Assembly: GCF_918797505.1 (NCBI RefSeq) | Contig: NC_092801.1 | Coordinates: forward strand, 37,316,517 to 37,380,516 | DNA length: 64,000 nucleotides | Direction of reading: 5' to 3' | Source: Bemisia tabaci | Lineage: Eukaryota > Arthropoda > Insecta > Hemiptera > Aleyrodidae | In this document: piece after piece, positions 11,782 through 24,647 of the stretch | How the letters are laid out: every line of letters begins with the position of its first letter | Position numbering within the stretch: the first letter of the stretch is position 1 | Program-made: the position numbers and the translations under genes | The notes under the pieces: generated by a model | What the model saw: the letters and a program-made list of their open reading frames with translations, nothing else | The model's database searches: none | Told to the model about the DNA's origin: nothing

Positions 11782-13233
11782 AGATACACATAATCTTTAG
11801 GGCTAATTTGTTTGAACCCATTTTATGGACTTACGTCAGAGAAATGTAAGTTAGGATTTACTATAAGGATTTTATAATGGCTCAATTCATAACCGGCCTA
11901 AAGATATTTTGCCTATTGGTTTCAAAAGCTCAAAGCGACAACTTCCTCAGAGGCTGAGTGCAGTTTGAATCGAAAACAATGCGGAAAATGCAACACATTG
12001 TTGTTATAAAAGCATACTCTAACAAACTTGAATTATAATGCACTGTAGGGTATTTACATTGAAAAATTTACGGAAAGCACTGAAAATCTTTATAAATCTA
12101 TAAAAATGGTTGCATTTCAAACTTTGTTGTCAGCGCACCCTCTCCTTCCAATTTTGTCAACAAGCAAGGGCATTGTGTAATTTCTGTGATATTAAACGGT
12201 GCCAGCACGAGCCATACACTGATAAATCATGATTTTACGAGCGGTTTACGAATCATATCATGCTTGACATGTGATTGAACCGGCACAATAATAATTGTCA
12301 TGAGCGGTTCACCAGGCAATATCCTCACCTGTAATTATTTGTACGGTATTTCGCATAAAATTCATTTTTTTTCTCAATTATTAAATCACTTATTGTCATA
12401 GGAAAATCAATTAATAACGTGCCATTTCTAAGATAAGTCCAAAAAATTGGATCCTGTCCAAGTGATGTCATTAATTCATGCAAGAAAAAGAAAAAAGAAT
12501 GCCCCAGTTGAAAGGAGATAATAAGAAAATAGAGATGATTCTGAGATATCTGGAGAAAAAAAATAAAAATCATGGATGTAGAAATGCCTTAGAGGCCAAA
12601 AACAGCTCACCAGTCTGCTGGCAATTTTTATCGGTCGTAGAGATATGTTAGCTGAAAGTAATCCCACAACGGTAACACTGCATAATTAGAAGACGAAAAC
12701 TGACTAATACCATCATGGAGGAAGCATTTTGGAAAATAAGAGGAAGGAAAATGCCCGAAATTCATAACAAGCAATTACACAAAATGAAAGTCTAATTAGC
12801 TGAACGGTCCCGGCAGAAAATTAAGGCCGAGGACTGATTTCAAAGGCACCCTTTTCACGAACACTATGAAGACTAAATTCAGTTATTGGGGAAAAGAACA
12901 AGTCAAAAGCTCGCAGTTAATTTCTTGGTGCTCATTATTCGGTAAATCGCGGAATTGAAATGCTCTGTAAAGTTTGTTTTTACTGGCACGGATCAGCATT
13001 CTTTGCGCCGACAGATTACCGCTTACATTTTGCGCAAAGGTTTAAAATAATGAATTAAATTCACACGAGACGAACAAAAAACGAAAGTCTTGCTTCAAGT
13101 GCAGATTCCATAAGACATCAGTTATGTCGCGGTCAAGGTCGTGAGATATACGAAATCGTCATTTGAGCTCTGTGCAGTTGATCAACAGACGACACAACAA
13201 ATATCGCCTGATTTTCCGATGATATTTTTACTA

Positions 13234-14479
13234 CAGGCTCGGACTGGCCATAAGGCCGATCTGCCATTGGCAGATACGCCCCCTTGGTGCGACAAAAAAG
13301 CGCCCCTCTGACAGATAGTAAAATAAGAAGATAAAAAAAATTACGACCGAGAATATACGCGAAAAATGTCTTAAATGAACGGGAGAAGAGAGACTTAGGA
13401 GTAAAGAAAGGTGCTTTTATGCATGATAGTGGTGAACAGAGAACTACTCTCTGAAGCGTTAATACTTTTCTGTGAAATTTTCAACTTTTTGTCGACATAC
13501 AGGCGTTTTATAATCCCCCTCCTTCATTCAATTCCCTTAGGAGCGGTGGTCGGTTCGATTTTTACACACACGCACAATTTATAGACCTCTTGAGAGACCT
13601 TTAAACATATTTCCTACTTTTCAAAATGACTATTGATTTGGACATATCATAGCATATCTTGGGCAAACTTAACCTTAATTTATTTCGAAATTTAAAAGAA
13701 AGAGACATCTAAAGTGTAAACGCGATACAACTGTTTGCGCAAGATGGATGTACACATTGCATGTGAAAAATGTAAGACGAAATGGCGTGAGCCGTGAACT
13801 CGCAATGCTCTGCTCTATGCTACTTGTTTGAAGCACCATTCCGAATAAAACAAACGCAAACAAGCACAATATGGAAGTAAAGCGAGGGAAAGGATGCGCG
13901 TTTACGACGGCGCAGAGATACAACTATTCGTACTCGATGGACGTCCGTGCTGCATCTGAAAAATTGAAGGCGCGATGACGCGAAGCGTGAGCTCTCAATG
14001 ACCTGCTATATGTTGTCAATGAGGTATCGCTCTGATTCGGGAGAAAAGTTAAAAATGAGGCCCGAATACGTCTTTCCTGCTTTCGGCTGTGGTGATACTC
14101 GTTCTTTCTTCTTTTTTCAGCTTCTTATCTGATTCTCTTTTAGGATGGATTTATATACCCACGTCTTAAGCTCGTGTAAACCGCAGCACTGTCTCGGTTC
14201 TTTTCAAAATAATGGTGCTTGGATGCGTCTGGTGGCTTTAATTTTTATGTTTTCGTTAATTTCAGAATTCTGTCGATTACTTCGATACGTTCAATTTTGC
14301 AATTTTTACACTGTACGATTAATAAACTTTGGGCCTGAAAATAGCGTAAACTTGTGCTGCTTTGCCAAAATTTTCTGAACCCCTCTCCACGTAGGAGATG
14401 CCCTACCAGGAAATATAACATTACGCCTTTTTAACTAGCCAAGGGTCTACGCCCTCAGATGCAAGCCAGTCCGACTCTG
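13234..14479. mobile_element. hAT-like non-autonomous element, copy 1 (1.25 kb)
   Basis: Termini CAGGCTCGGACTGGC and GCCAGTCCGACTCTG are inverted repeats. Perfect 8-bp duplication TTTTACTA at 13226-13233 and 14480-14487. A second copy lies at 19472. No transposase frame seen. Confidence 0.85.
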
Positions 14480-16222
14480 TTTTACTACATAGCTTTGGCA
14501 CTAATTTCGTGGATTACACTGAGACCATTATTATGTATTTTGCTATTTCTTCTTCTTCTTCCTTTCTTACTTTTCCCCCTCTTGTTCATCTTCAAGAATA
14601 TTCTTAATAAACCTTAAGTGCCTGCTTATGACTGCGCTCCTAAAGTTCATTTTACATCCTGAGAATGCAATATATGTAACTGTAATAACAGTCAAATCAG
14701 CATGTAGAAATCACTAGACACATTTTGGCGACCTAGATGCTGAAGCAGCATTACTTTTGTGGGTATTAATTTTCCTGGGGGGAAAATTCTTAAAAACATG
14801 CTGCTATTTCTCGTGCTGCCGTACTTTTGGGACTTTAACGCAGAATTGGTAAAACAACCACTTTCATGGATATCGCTATGAGTGCCTTTAAGGCAAAGTC
14901 AATACGTTTGCTCTTCTTCTGGTCCAAATTATATGTATGCAAAACTGTGAAAACCTTTAGAATTCAATCATCCGCTGAACGTTTTAATAAAATAAATGAT
15001 TTGACTGACCGTCTAACAACTGCAGAAATGCGTATATCGGTTTGTGGCGTTGCAGATTTCCTGTCATACGCTATTTTTTGCATGGATCACCGCTAAATGT
15101 CATCTATTGAAAACTTCCGTGATTTTTTTTTTCTATATGAGAAAATATTCTGTGAATATTTCAAGCCACAATGTTGGTTTGAGCCAGGGTTGCATGGGTG
15201 AAATGAGAAATGTGAAATATGAAAATTTCCGTAAAATATTTCATAAAAATTTCACAAAATTCTGAAAAATATGAATCATATGAGACACATTTTCAGGGGC
15301 TGGGTATGCAACACGCACGAAAAAACACCAAAAAGCAAAAAGCAGTCGCCTTTCATTTAATTTTGCATTTAATTTCGAAAATTATTTTTCATATTTTTCG
15401 GAAATTTAAAGCAATATTCCACATGAAATTGCAATATTTTATTTTTCATAAAAAATTGAAACCCTGCTGGTTTGATCTCCTTTTAAAAATATAGAATAGA
15501 CAGGAAATTTTGAAACGCCGCAACCGAGAAATGCATTTTTAAAGTTTCACCGTCTACTAGGAGAAGTGAAATACTGCAAGTACCTTGAATCGGATCCGCA
15601 AAAAAATCGGAAGCGAGGGGTTTCGCCGCGTCGGCGGATGGAACGATCCTAAAAAACACCACCTTTTAATTTTTCCGAATCACAGTTGGGAGCACCGAGA
15701 ATAACTTTGCGCGCACTATCGGGAGACATTTGCGCGGAGTGAAAATCGAAGGCGGCTTTCTTCGCCGAAGAACTTGAGGATTGCGCGGGTCGTGGTCGAG
15801 GCTGAGGCAGATCGAATCGAAAATTGGCGTCGGACCCGATGCGCAAAGACAGAGGAGCAGAAAACGGAATGAGAAAATAATTAAAAACAATCAGCGGCCA
15901 ATCAACGGTGGATCTTATCCGTATAATGCAGAATACAGCCCAGGCGGCAAAGGTTAACAAACGGAGGTCTCAATGAAGAGTGAAAGGGAAAGTTACGTTA
16001 AGTGAAAAGTTAGGTCGCAAAAAACACCCCTCTCAAAGATTCGGCGGAAAATTGAAGAGTATTTGAGACCGAGAGAGGGAAAAATGCGAAAATAAACTAC
16101 TCCCTTGGGGCTCTTCATCAAAAATTGCGCCCGCAAATGGAACGCCCCTACATCACCGTGCTTTGGTACAACGCTGTGTGGACATGCGTGCCAAGTTTCT
16201 TAAAAAATTATATACTTTTGAA
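14480..16222. other. Unassigned intergenic DNA
   Basis: AT-rich. Includes a small GC-richer patch (15600-15960) whose minus-strand frames (74 and 103 aa) overlap in two frames and lack domain features. No gene supported. Confidence 0.5.
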
Positions 16223-16450
16223 TACTGGCGGGAAAAAAACACATTGGATCTAGAGTCCAGACTCTTGAAAACATTGACAAGCAAAAATACTCTTGATTCA
16301 ATCGGATTTTTGCTTGAATCTAAACAAAATCCGCTAAAGTTAAGAGATTTAGTTCTTGATTTAAGCTAGATTCTGATTGAATCAAGAGTATTTTTTCTTG
16401 TTGATGTTTTTAAGAGTCTGGACTCTAGATCCAATGTGTTTTTTTCCAGT
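16223..16450. mobile_element. Palindromic element, ACTGG/CCAGT family, copy 1
   Basis: 228 bp; arms ACACATTGGATCTAGAGTCC and its inverse; almost fully self-complementary, so open frames appear on both strands. No clear target duplication. Confidence 0.83.
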
Positions 16451-16490
16451 GGATGATATCATGAATATCCCCCCTTGAAACTTTCAGGAT

Positions 16491-16886
16491 CAGTGGCGTG
16501 GCGTGAATGATCGATTATCGATACTTCCCCATTTGAAGGTATGGTGAAGAATCGATTATAAAGCACTGGAAAAAAAACACATTGGATCTAGAGTCCAGAA
16601 TCTTAAACAAATTGACAAGAAAAAATACTCACGGTTCAAAAAGCTTTAAGCTTAAATCAAGAACCCAGCCTCTTACTTTGAGCGGATTTCCTTTTGATCT
16701 AAGCTTAAATCTGATTGAATCAAGAGTATCTTTTCTTGTCAATGTTTTCAAGAGTCTGGACTCTAGATTCGATGTGTTTTTTTTTTTCCAGTCAGGTCTT
16801 CGTTGCGAACACCCTGAATATCGATCTTTTTCCATAGGTTTGAATGGCAGATCAATCGATATGTCGCAATGCACGCCACGCCACTG
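16491..16886. mobile_element. hAT-like MITE (CAGTGGCGTGGC ends), interrupted
   Basis: Termini CAGTGGCGTGGC and GCCACGCCACTG. Perfect 8-bp duplication TTCAGGAT at 16483-16490 and 16887-16894. The interior is split by a palindromic ACTGG/CCAGT element (16565-16792). Relatives at 23575, 34759 and 63567. Confidence 0.88.
16565..16792. mobile_element. Palindromic element, ACTGG/CCAGT family, copy 2, nested
   Basis: 228 bp, the same length as copy 1, inserted in the hAT-like MITE 16491-16886 and lying 114 bp from copy 1. Frames at 16582 (+) and 16629 (-) are shadows. Confidence 0.85.
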
Positions 16887-16985
16887 TTCAGGATAATAAG
16901 GATGAACATGGCCAGAGTTAGCCCAGCTGCATTTCACATTGCTTATTTTTCTCTCCCGATTAATTGATATTCCTTCATCAACCAG

Positions 16986-17066
16986 GAACCATAATTTTTG
17001 GCTCATCCGCAAAAATACTTATGTGCACAGGGAAACTAATGGCAGATGCGTTGTTTTCAAACTGAT
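16986..17066. repeat. Fragment of a GGACTACATTTTGCAA-family MITE
   Basis: Central part only (TTTTGGCTCATCCGCAAAAA through GTTGTTTTCAAAC); both ends are lost. Confidence 0.6.
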
Positions 17067-17279
17067 TGTAAGCCAGATATTGAAGTCCCTACTTACAAAA
17101 TAAAGTGCAATTTCTAAAGGGCACAGTAAGCAATATAACATCTTCAAATTTTTAATGAGTTTCCCCTAGAGTATAGGAAATATTATTACACAATTTCAAG
17201 ATAAACTGTGTTTAATATTCTGGTGAAAAAAATAGAACGTTCAGGTATGATAAAATTAGGGTATGTCAGATGTAGGTAT

Positions 17280-17439
17280 AGGATAATTTTGGTTAGTGGT
17301 GTCAATGACATTGAAATTGGAGTAACCTTGTTCAAGAATCCGAACAAAGGGTCTTACAATTTTTAGAAAAAGCACTATTTTACTAGAAGAAATTTGACAA
17401 CGCTCGATCCTCGTAAGGCTTTTCGCCTCAGCAAGGCAG
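17280..17439. repeat. Decayed right half of a CTGCCGTGC-family MITE
   Basis: Right end TTCGCCTCAGCAAGGCAG with the inner motif AATTTGACAACGCTCGA is recognisable; the left end is not. Confidence 0.5.
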
Positions 17440-17700
17440 TACTTTGTATCCTCTTAAAAAGAGTTTATAGCTATTTTAAGGATAAATTTGGCTTGAATTT
17501 AATCGTCTGGTGGTTGAATTTGGGGTGACTCTGTACAAAAAGTCGTCCATGTCAAATTGAGAAATGCGTAATAACGAATCGAAATGGTGACCTTCATGGG
17601 CAGATGGAATGTTTTCCCTTTGGCATTTTTGTAAATTGGCTCGATTTTCTGAACTGCTTACAGTGAAAACAGCTTTCAATAGGAGGGACTTATCAAACAA

Positions 17701-19471
17701 GATTTGATCCCCGGGATCTCAAGCTTTCAACATTTATAAGTACGGACACTTTTTTCATTCTGCTCAAAAGTGAGCTCATATTTTTTTTTCTTCTACAAAA
17801 TAGGAAAAGAAAGCTGAATGAAGCAAATAAATTAAAACCGTGTGAAAATTACGAAAATAAAGAGGTCTCATTTTTTTTCTCCCTCCCTTTCATCCCATCC
17901 TCTTTCTTGCCCTCTCCCTCCCTTCCCTTTCCTCATCGTTCTTCCCTTCCTCCTTTTCTGAACATATTTTCCTAATTAGAAGAGCTATATTCATCTCCCG
18001 AATGAGTGTATACATACGTATATGAAAGCCTGCGTATAGACTTGATGATGAATTTCCTGTCTGAAAAAATACTCAACTTTTTCTCCGCATTATATATTTC
18101 TTTTTCGACTTCTCTGCACACAAATCCTCTTCAAATATCATGTGAAGTTGCACCCACATAATTATTTGTCATCCATCAAAACATTCCGTAAACGATAAAT
18201 TAATTATCAAATTAGACGTATTAAAAAGAGAGAAAACAACAACAGTGTAAAATGAACGCGCAATAAGAATAATAATTATACCAAAATTTTATAACAGATA
18301 TTCCCATAAGAAAGTCGACACGATACAAGGCCTCCATTTTTTGTAATCAATCTATAGAAAATTCGGCAAATTTTCCATCAGATGAGTCTAACTGAAAACT
18401 CATTGCCAAAAAATAGAGACTAAGATTTGGGTTTTAACGCATTCCAACTACACAGAAAGAATATTTGTGTTATTTTGTTTCTTTTGTTTAATAAAGGAGG
18501 ACAAGCACAAACCAACCCAAACAAATTAAATTTGATTTAGTTTGCAGTAAATGAACGCAGAATATAAACTTGGAAATCGATGAAATCCTAGGATCAACCG
18601 AAGGCTTTGGTTACCATTTTTGTGATTTGATCTCTCTCTATTGCTCACTGGATGTATTCGTTTCAAAGTGATGGCACCAGACCTGCTAATTCTGCGACAC
18701 CCTGTGTAGAATATTTTCCAGCGTTCCCTTGCCCATCTATCTTAAAATAAGCACTCCAAACAAATCGCGATGTGCTCAGATGAACGTAAACACTCAAGAG
18801 TGCCAGTTTTCGTACCGCCCACTTTATTACTCCTCCATTTATGACTTTGTGTATGAACTCGCTACATTTTCTGGTGATGAGAAATCGGCTCCTACGGCCC
18901 ACGTTTTTCATTATTTGTCATGATTCAGCGGTGTAACACCAGAATCGACAACATCCGGTAATGAGTTAGCTTTGATAATTGAATCGGCTCCTGCAAACAC
19001 GTCGTATGTCTACTACACTTTTTTTAATTATAGTTGTTCTTTTTGCCTTATATAATCCTGATTCATGAACTTAGATTGAACATTTATTTACACAGTAGGA
19101 TTAAAAAAAAAAATAGACTACGTTTCTACTGTTTTGGATCAGCTTTTTTCTTAAATTATGCGGTAATTTTCACATTGGATATTTGACACCTCTGCATTTA
19201 AAATCGGTCGTTTTTGCAAGAGGCGATTGAATTATGAATCAGCCTCTTTGCAAACAGATTTTACGCACGTTCGGAAAAAATAATAAGATTCGTTAAATTG
19301 CTACGCAGCCACGACGCTCACTGCTGACGGAGATGTTTCATTCAATAAACATGACAATTATGACGTTATAGGCTGCAGTTTGCATTGAAAATAAAAACAA
19401 CGAGATGCAGTTAATATAGGGAGGTGCAGCGAAAATATTGTCAGCCCATGGATGATGAAAGATAACCCCTA
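17701..19471. other. Unassigned intergenic DNA
   Basis: AT-rich with a pyrimidine-rich stretch (17870-17960). The short facing frames at 18663-18923 overlap one another and show no conserved features. Confidence 0.5.
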
Positions 19472-21072
19472 CAGGCTCGGACTGGCCATAAGGCCAATCT
19501 GCCATTGGCAGATACGCCCACTTGGCGCGCCAAAAACGTGCCCCTCTGACACATAGCAAAATAAGAAGAGAAAAAAATAACGACAGAGAATATATGCGGA
19601 AATTTTTTTAAATGAACGGAAGAAGAGAGAGTTAGGAGTGAAGAGAGGTGCTTTTACGCATAGTGGTGAACAGAGGTCCAAGAACTACTTTCTGAAGCGT
19701 AAACACTTTTCTGCGAAATTGTCACCTTTTTGTTGACATACAGGCGCTTTATCACCCCCTCCTTCATTCTCCATATGTTACCCCCGTAGAAGCGATAGCC
19801 GGTTCGATTTTTAGACATACGCACACTTTATAGACCTCTTGAGAAACCTTTAAACATTTTTCTTCCTTTTCAAAATGACAATTGATTTGGACATATCATA
19901 GCATATCTCGGGCAAACTTAACCTTATTTTATTTCGAAATTCAAAAGTAAGAGACATCTAAAGTGTAACCGCGATACAACTATTCTCGCAAGATGGATTT
20001 CTACATTGCACATGAAAAATGTAAGACGCGATGGTGTGAGTCGTGAACTCGCAATGCTCTGCTCTAGTTTAAAGCAACATTACAAATAAGACAAACGGAA
20101 ACAAACACAACATGGAAATAGAGGAAGGGAAAGGATGCGCGTTAACGACGGCGAAGAGATACAACTATTCGTACTTGATGGACGTCCGTGCCGCATCTGA
20201 AAAATTGAAGGCGCGATGACGCGAAGCGTGAGTTCTCAATGCCCTGCTATATGCTGTCAATGAGGTGTCGGTCAGATTTGGGAGAAAAGTTAAAAAAGAG
20301 GCCCGAATACGTCTTTTTTGTCGTCGGCTGTGTTGATACTCGTTCTTTCTACTTTTTTCAGGTTCTTGCCTGATTCTTTTTTATAGGTAGGTTTTTTAGA
20401 CCCACGTCTTAAGCTCTTGTAAACCGCAGCACTGACACGGTTCTTGTGGAAAAAATGGTGCTTGAATGCGTCTAGTGGCTTTAATATTTTTGTTTTCTTT
20501 AATTTCAGAAGTCTGTCGGTCACTCCAATACGTTCAATTTTACAATTTTTACTCTGTACGATTAATAAACTTTGAACCTGAAAATAGCGTAAACTTGTGC
20601 TGCTTCGCCAAAATTTTCTGAGCCCCTCTCCACGAAGGGGATGCCCCATTAGGAAATATCACATTACGCCCCTTAACCTGCCAAGGGTCTACACCCTCAG
20701 ACAGGGCCGGATTTACCAATAGGCTACATAGGCTGTAGCCTAGGGCGCAACATTCTGAAGGGCGCAAAATCTCTGGGAATTTTATTTTTTTTTAATTTAA
20801 CGATTCTTTATTTACTTTTCATTTACCAAAACCAACTTGCAAACGTGAACGTACCTCAGAACTGTTTAAAATCATGTTTTTTTAAGGGTGAATTTGAACA
20901 TTTTCCTGACACCTAAAATCCTCCTTCTGACCAGGAGGGGAAGGGCTCCTGAGGGACCCCCCCCCCCCCCTCATGAGAGCGCCTACTTTTAAGGGCGCCA
21001 TCCTAAGTTTAGCCTAGGGCACTAAAAATGTAAATACGGCCCTGCCCTCAGATGCGAGCCAGTCTGACCCTG
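19472..21072. mobile_element. hAT-like non-autonomous element, copy 2, interrupted
   Basis: Same family as 13234-14479, with a perfect 8-bp duplication AACCCCTA at 19464-19471 and 21073-21080. A second hAT-like element (20702-21044) is inserted near its right end. Small frames inside (for example 20290-20649) are not conserved between the copies. Confidence 0.85.
20702..21044. mobile_element. hAT-like MITE nested in copy 2
   Basis: Termini CAGGGCCGGATTTA and TAAATACGGCCCTG. Perfect 8-bp duplication CCCTCAGA at 20694-20701 and 21045-21052. Shares its terminus with 35044-35861. Confidence 0.88.
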
Positions 21073-21080
21073 AACCCCTA

Positions 21081-22555
21081 TGTATTTCATCGTTTTGTGT
21101 GATGATATAAACACAAACTGTGATAAAATTAACTCAAACTTTCGGGCAGTTTGTCTCTGTTTCATTTTCCAAAACAACTGAAAAATAACTGAACATAGTA
21201 GGAAAAGCAGCATTCGAACAAGATTAAAAAGGCAATGACGATTTCCCACCACAGCAAATGTTTTCAAAGCATGTTAATTATCTTCTTTCATCCCTAATTC
21301 AAATATAAATATTGGCGTTTTCAATACCTCAATCATTTGAAATATTAAATTTCTCAACGGTAATGTTTTTGAATTTTCTAATAAGTTCTGCGAATCTTAT
21401 TTAGATCTATGTTTTAATTGATACCCAAAAAATCTTGTACGATAGTAGGTAACTCCAATATCATTTTTACTTATAACATCCACTGGTGGTGCTTTACATT
21501 TTCAAATGAAGTCATTTAGTTATTCGGATAGATGTGGCTGAATTTTTTGTGAACGCGTGTAACGCAAAATCTATGAGGAGACCAATACAGTTACAACTGT
21601 TGTAACGAATGTGATGTCTAGGTTGCGTAAATGAAAACATGCAGGCGCTCTGACAATCTTAGTCTTACAGTCACAGCGGAGCAGTGTGATTTGACGTTAC
21701 AAGACGCTCAATGAAAAATACAATTATTAAAAAGGCTTAAATTTGATTCACATATATATTGTTTTTTTTCAGGAATTTTAATTTTTAAACATACAATGGT
21801 TTGATTCCATTCTTTGTTACGTAAAAAAAATCATAAGTAAATCTTTATATTACATTTATGAAATACTAAGACTGGCATGTAGTGAATGAAAAGCAGCTGA
21901 ACTGATGTGATCCTTCATAAGTGTAATAATAACAGTTTTTATTTATTTTTTTATTATTTCTTCGTAACCAAAACATTACAATATTTTACTCTTAGTTCAG
22001 CTTTCTAACATATGTTTTTACAGCTCATTTAACTGAAAAAAAAATGACATCCAAAATTTCCTTAAAATAAAACTGAACAACACCGTTTTTCCAGTTTTTT
22101 TTTCCTTCATTGTGTCGCAAATGAACATGAAATAAGTAGCATGCGTAAAATTCTGCTATTACAGTTGCAGATCATTTCAAAACAAATCGTATTGAAGTCA
22201 GTCGTTGGAAAATACTGAAAAAGTTTTATGCGTTCTTCACACAACAATTCGGGCATATGACTTCCACTCTTTTCTTACTGCAATGCTTTAAATGTTTATC
22301 GTCGTGACTGACCATGAATTTATAATCCGGGTCGCAGTTTTCCCATAAGTATAATTGGACTATTAGTGCTCAAAGGAACTATAAACAAATGAAATAAACA
22401 ACTAAAACAAAGATGAAAATGAACTATATACATAGAATTTGCATGCCTCATCGTCCCTTTTGAAGTCAGCCACGTGTGCACAGTTTCTCTTCGTATAAAT
22501 ACGTTCAACTAGGTCCGATAGTTCGAGTAACACAGTGACTTCGATGAATAATATA
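21081..22555. other. Unassigned intergenic DNA
   Basis: Very AT-rich; no splice-bounded coding segment or repeat family recognised. Confidence 0.5.
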
Positions 22556-23222
22556 CTGCCGTGCTAAGAAATAATACCATGTAAGCATTCGAATGTTGCC
22601 AAATTGCTCCAGAATGATTTTTGAGAAATGTATAAATGTTGCAGGCAATTAGCAAGCGCCGGCAAATTGCAATCTGTTCGTGTTGAATTAACAAATTAAA
22701 AAAATTTAAAGTGAAAAAGTAAAAACGAGAAAGGAAGTAGTGATTATTATGCTTTGAATTCAAACGTACGTTATCTCCATCTTCTTGAATGCATGGTACC
22801 AGCTAGCACACTTGCTAGTTCGTGAAGTTTAATCAATAATCTGCGTTGGGTTTGGTTTGGTTAAGCAATTAAACTAACTCCGCGGCAAAGCGGAGAGTAT
22901 CGCTGGATTTGAAGGCGTTCCAAGCTGAGGTCGTGCCTTGCATTTTTTGGCTAAAGAAACCTTTAATACATCGATGTCATTGTAATTATGATTTGACAAA
23001 TTGACAAGTACGGAGCTTGCAAATTGCCGGCGATTGCTGATTGCCTGCGACACAAATACGCTTTCCTGAAATTTTAAATAATGCTGGATTGAGTTGCGGG
23101 AAAAAGTCTCTAAAAATGTCCAAGAGAAAAATTCACAAGTTTGTCAGCAAATCTATAGTATCCGAAGAAATATGGCGAATTCTAAACGATCATACGGCAT
23201 TTTTCCTCGGTGGCTAATTCAG
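22556..23222. mobile_element. MITE, CTGCCGTGC family, interrupted
   Basis: Left end CTGCCGTGCTAAG after TATA; right part has CATACGGCATTTTTCCTCGG. About 415 bp of another inverted-repeat element (22637-23052) sits inside. The right border is uncertain. Confidence 0.65.
22637..23052. mobile_element. Inverted-repeat element nested in a MITE
   Basis: Ends TGTTGCAGGCAATTAGCAAG and the matching inverse ATTGCTGATTGCCTGCGACA. TIRs about 36 bp, including GCCGGCAAATTGCAA. No clear target duplication. The interior includes the short frame 22509-22763, judged non-coding. Confidence 0.7.
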
Positions 23223-23574
23223 CATAGGTGCCTATGTCCGGACAAGACAATTCTCCTCACCGCGGTGTGACAGAAGTACAGCTGAATTTTTCCCCTCCTT
23301 CACAAACTCAGTAATTTTACATTGCAATTTATTTTTTTTTATTTATAAAAATAATGCAACCCATATTAATGAAAAAATCACAAATTTTAGGAACTGACTA
23401 AACTGCCAAAATTTGACATTTAAAACATCGATATTTGTCCTCTTTCTGCTGACTCAAAGTTTTCATCGGTGCGTCTGGATATTTGTCGCCATATACTTAC
23501 ATAACCTTGCAATGTAAGACAGGAATCATAATTCGATAAGAGGCAGAGACATAAACAAAGAGACCCGTGGCGAG

Positions 23575-23728
23575 GCATGGATGTTCGATTATCGATACTT
23601 CCCCATTTGAAGCTATGGTAAAGAATCTATTATTATGGTGTTCGTTGAGCACACCCTGTTAATCGATTATTTTCGGTAGGTTTAAATGAAAAATCAATCG
23701 ACAGATCGCAGAGCACGCCACATTATTG
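23575..23728. mobile_element. hAT-like MITE, CAGTGGCGTGGC family, degenerate
   Basis: Matches the interior of 16491-16886 (TTATCGATACTTCCCCATTT and a right end GCACGCCACATTA). Duplication not recoverable. Confidence 0.65.
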
Positions 23729-23808
23729 AAAGAGACGTTTAGTAGACTGACGATATTAAAGTTTCCGCTTTATGTCAGATCTCTATCATTGACTAGCTCC
23801 ACTATACG

Positions 23809-24426
23809 GCGGTGGCTCTTAAATTTAACCCCTGGATATCCATCGAGTACCAGAATTTTCTGATGGATTTGATGGTACAAAGGTAAAGGCATAAGGTCTC
23901 GATAGACGATCTAATTCCCGAACCAATTACCATCAGAGTGTCGGGAGTCATCAGTCTTAAACTCATTAATTTGCTTAATTTAGAATGAAAACTTGGCAGA
24001 AATTTTTCCTGTGACAGGAAATCGTCACCTTCCAGGCAAAGTATCACAAGCGCCATGCGACGTTTAAAAATTTCCGCCGCCATTATATTTTTTTACAGAG
24101 AAATTGTTCAACGAAGCTGTCCGAAAATTACACCGAATTTTCTTTGTGCTGCCGATAAAATTTAGTGAAATTTTCGAACAGATTCAACCAACAATTTCTC
24201 AGTAAAAAAATAAAATGGCGGTGGAAATTTTTAAACGTCGCATGGCGCTTGTGATACTTTGCCTGGGAGGTTACGAAATGATGAATGGTGGCACTCCATT
24301 CTAATCTTACTTTGATCAAAACAGTGCGGCCCGTCAAAATTTGATGGTAGATGGTGACCATCAGTCATCAGCATGTCTACTTTGATCGGAATTGTTTCAG
24401 AATTTGATCGTCTATCCAGGGTTTTA
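23809..24426. mobile_element. ~0.6-kb foldback touching the 3' end of P450 gene A
   Basis: The right-arm segment beginning ATGGCGGTGGAAATTTTTAA (24214) is matched in reverse by the left-arm segment ending at 24083, continuing through CGTCGCATGGCGCTTGTGAT. The outer arm pair CGATAGACGATC / GATCGTCTATC places the ends near 23898 and 24412. The right border adjoins the stop codon of exon 11. The frames on the minus strand are unlike any family I know. Confidence 0.65.
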
Positions 24427-24647
24427 AGCAGGAGTAGCTAGAGTTAGCTCGGACGAAGGGTTCTCCGATTTGTGAACTCTATTGTGGAAGCGGACGTTCC
24501 AGCCATGTTTGGGGCAGATGAGGAAAACGATCTTGTACTGGAGATCGTGGATGATGTCTTTGGGCACTGGCTCGGACGTCGAGACTGTGAATCGAAGTAC
24601 CACGTTTGCCAGGAGACACTTCATGGCCCGCATCGCGTATTTGTTAC
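24424..24647 (-). CDS. P450 gene A exon 11 (C-terminal, terminal exon)
   Basis: 224 bp including the TAA stop. Acceptor TTTTTCCAG. It completes the heme-loop Gly and continues NKYAMRAMKCLLANVVLRF, the L-helix pattern (KYAMxxMK) that follows the cysteine in CYP4 proteins. Phase and motif continuity with exon 10 are exact, although a BEL retrotransposon and several MITEs lie between them. The last codons abut the end of a foldback element (23.8-24.42 kb), so the tail ENPSSELTLATPA may be partly recruited sequence. Confidence 0.82.
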
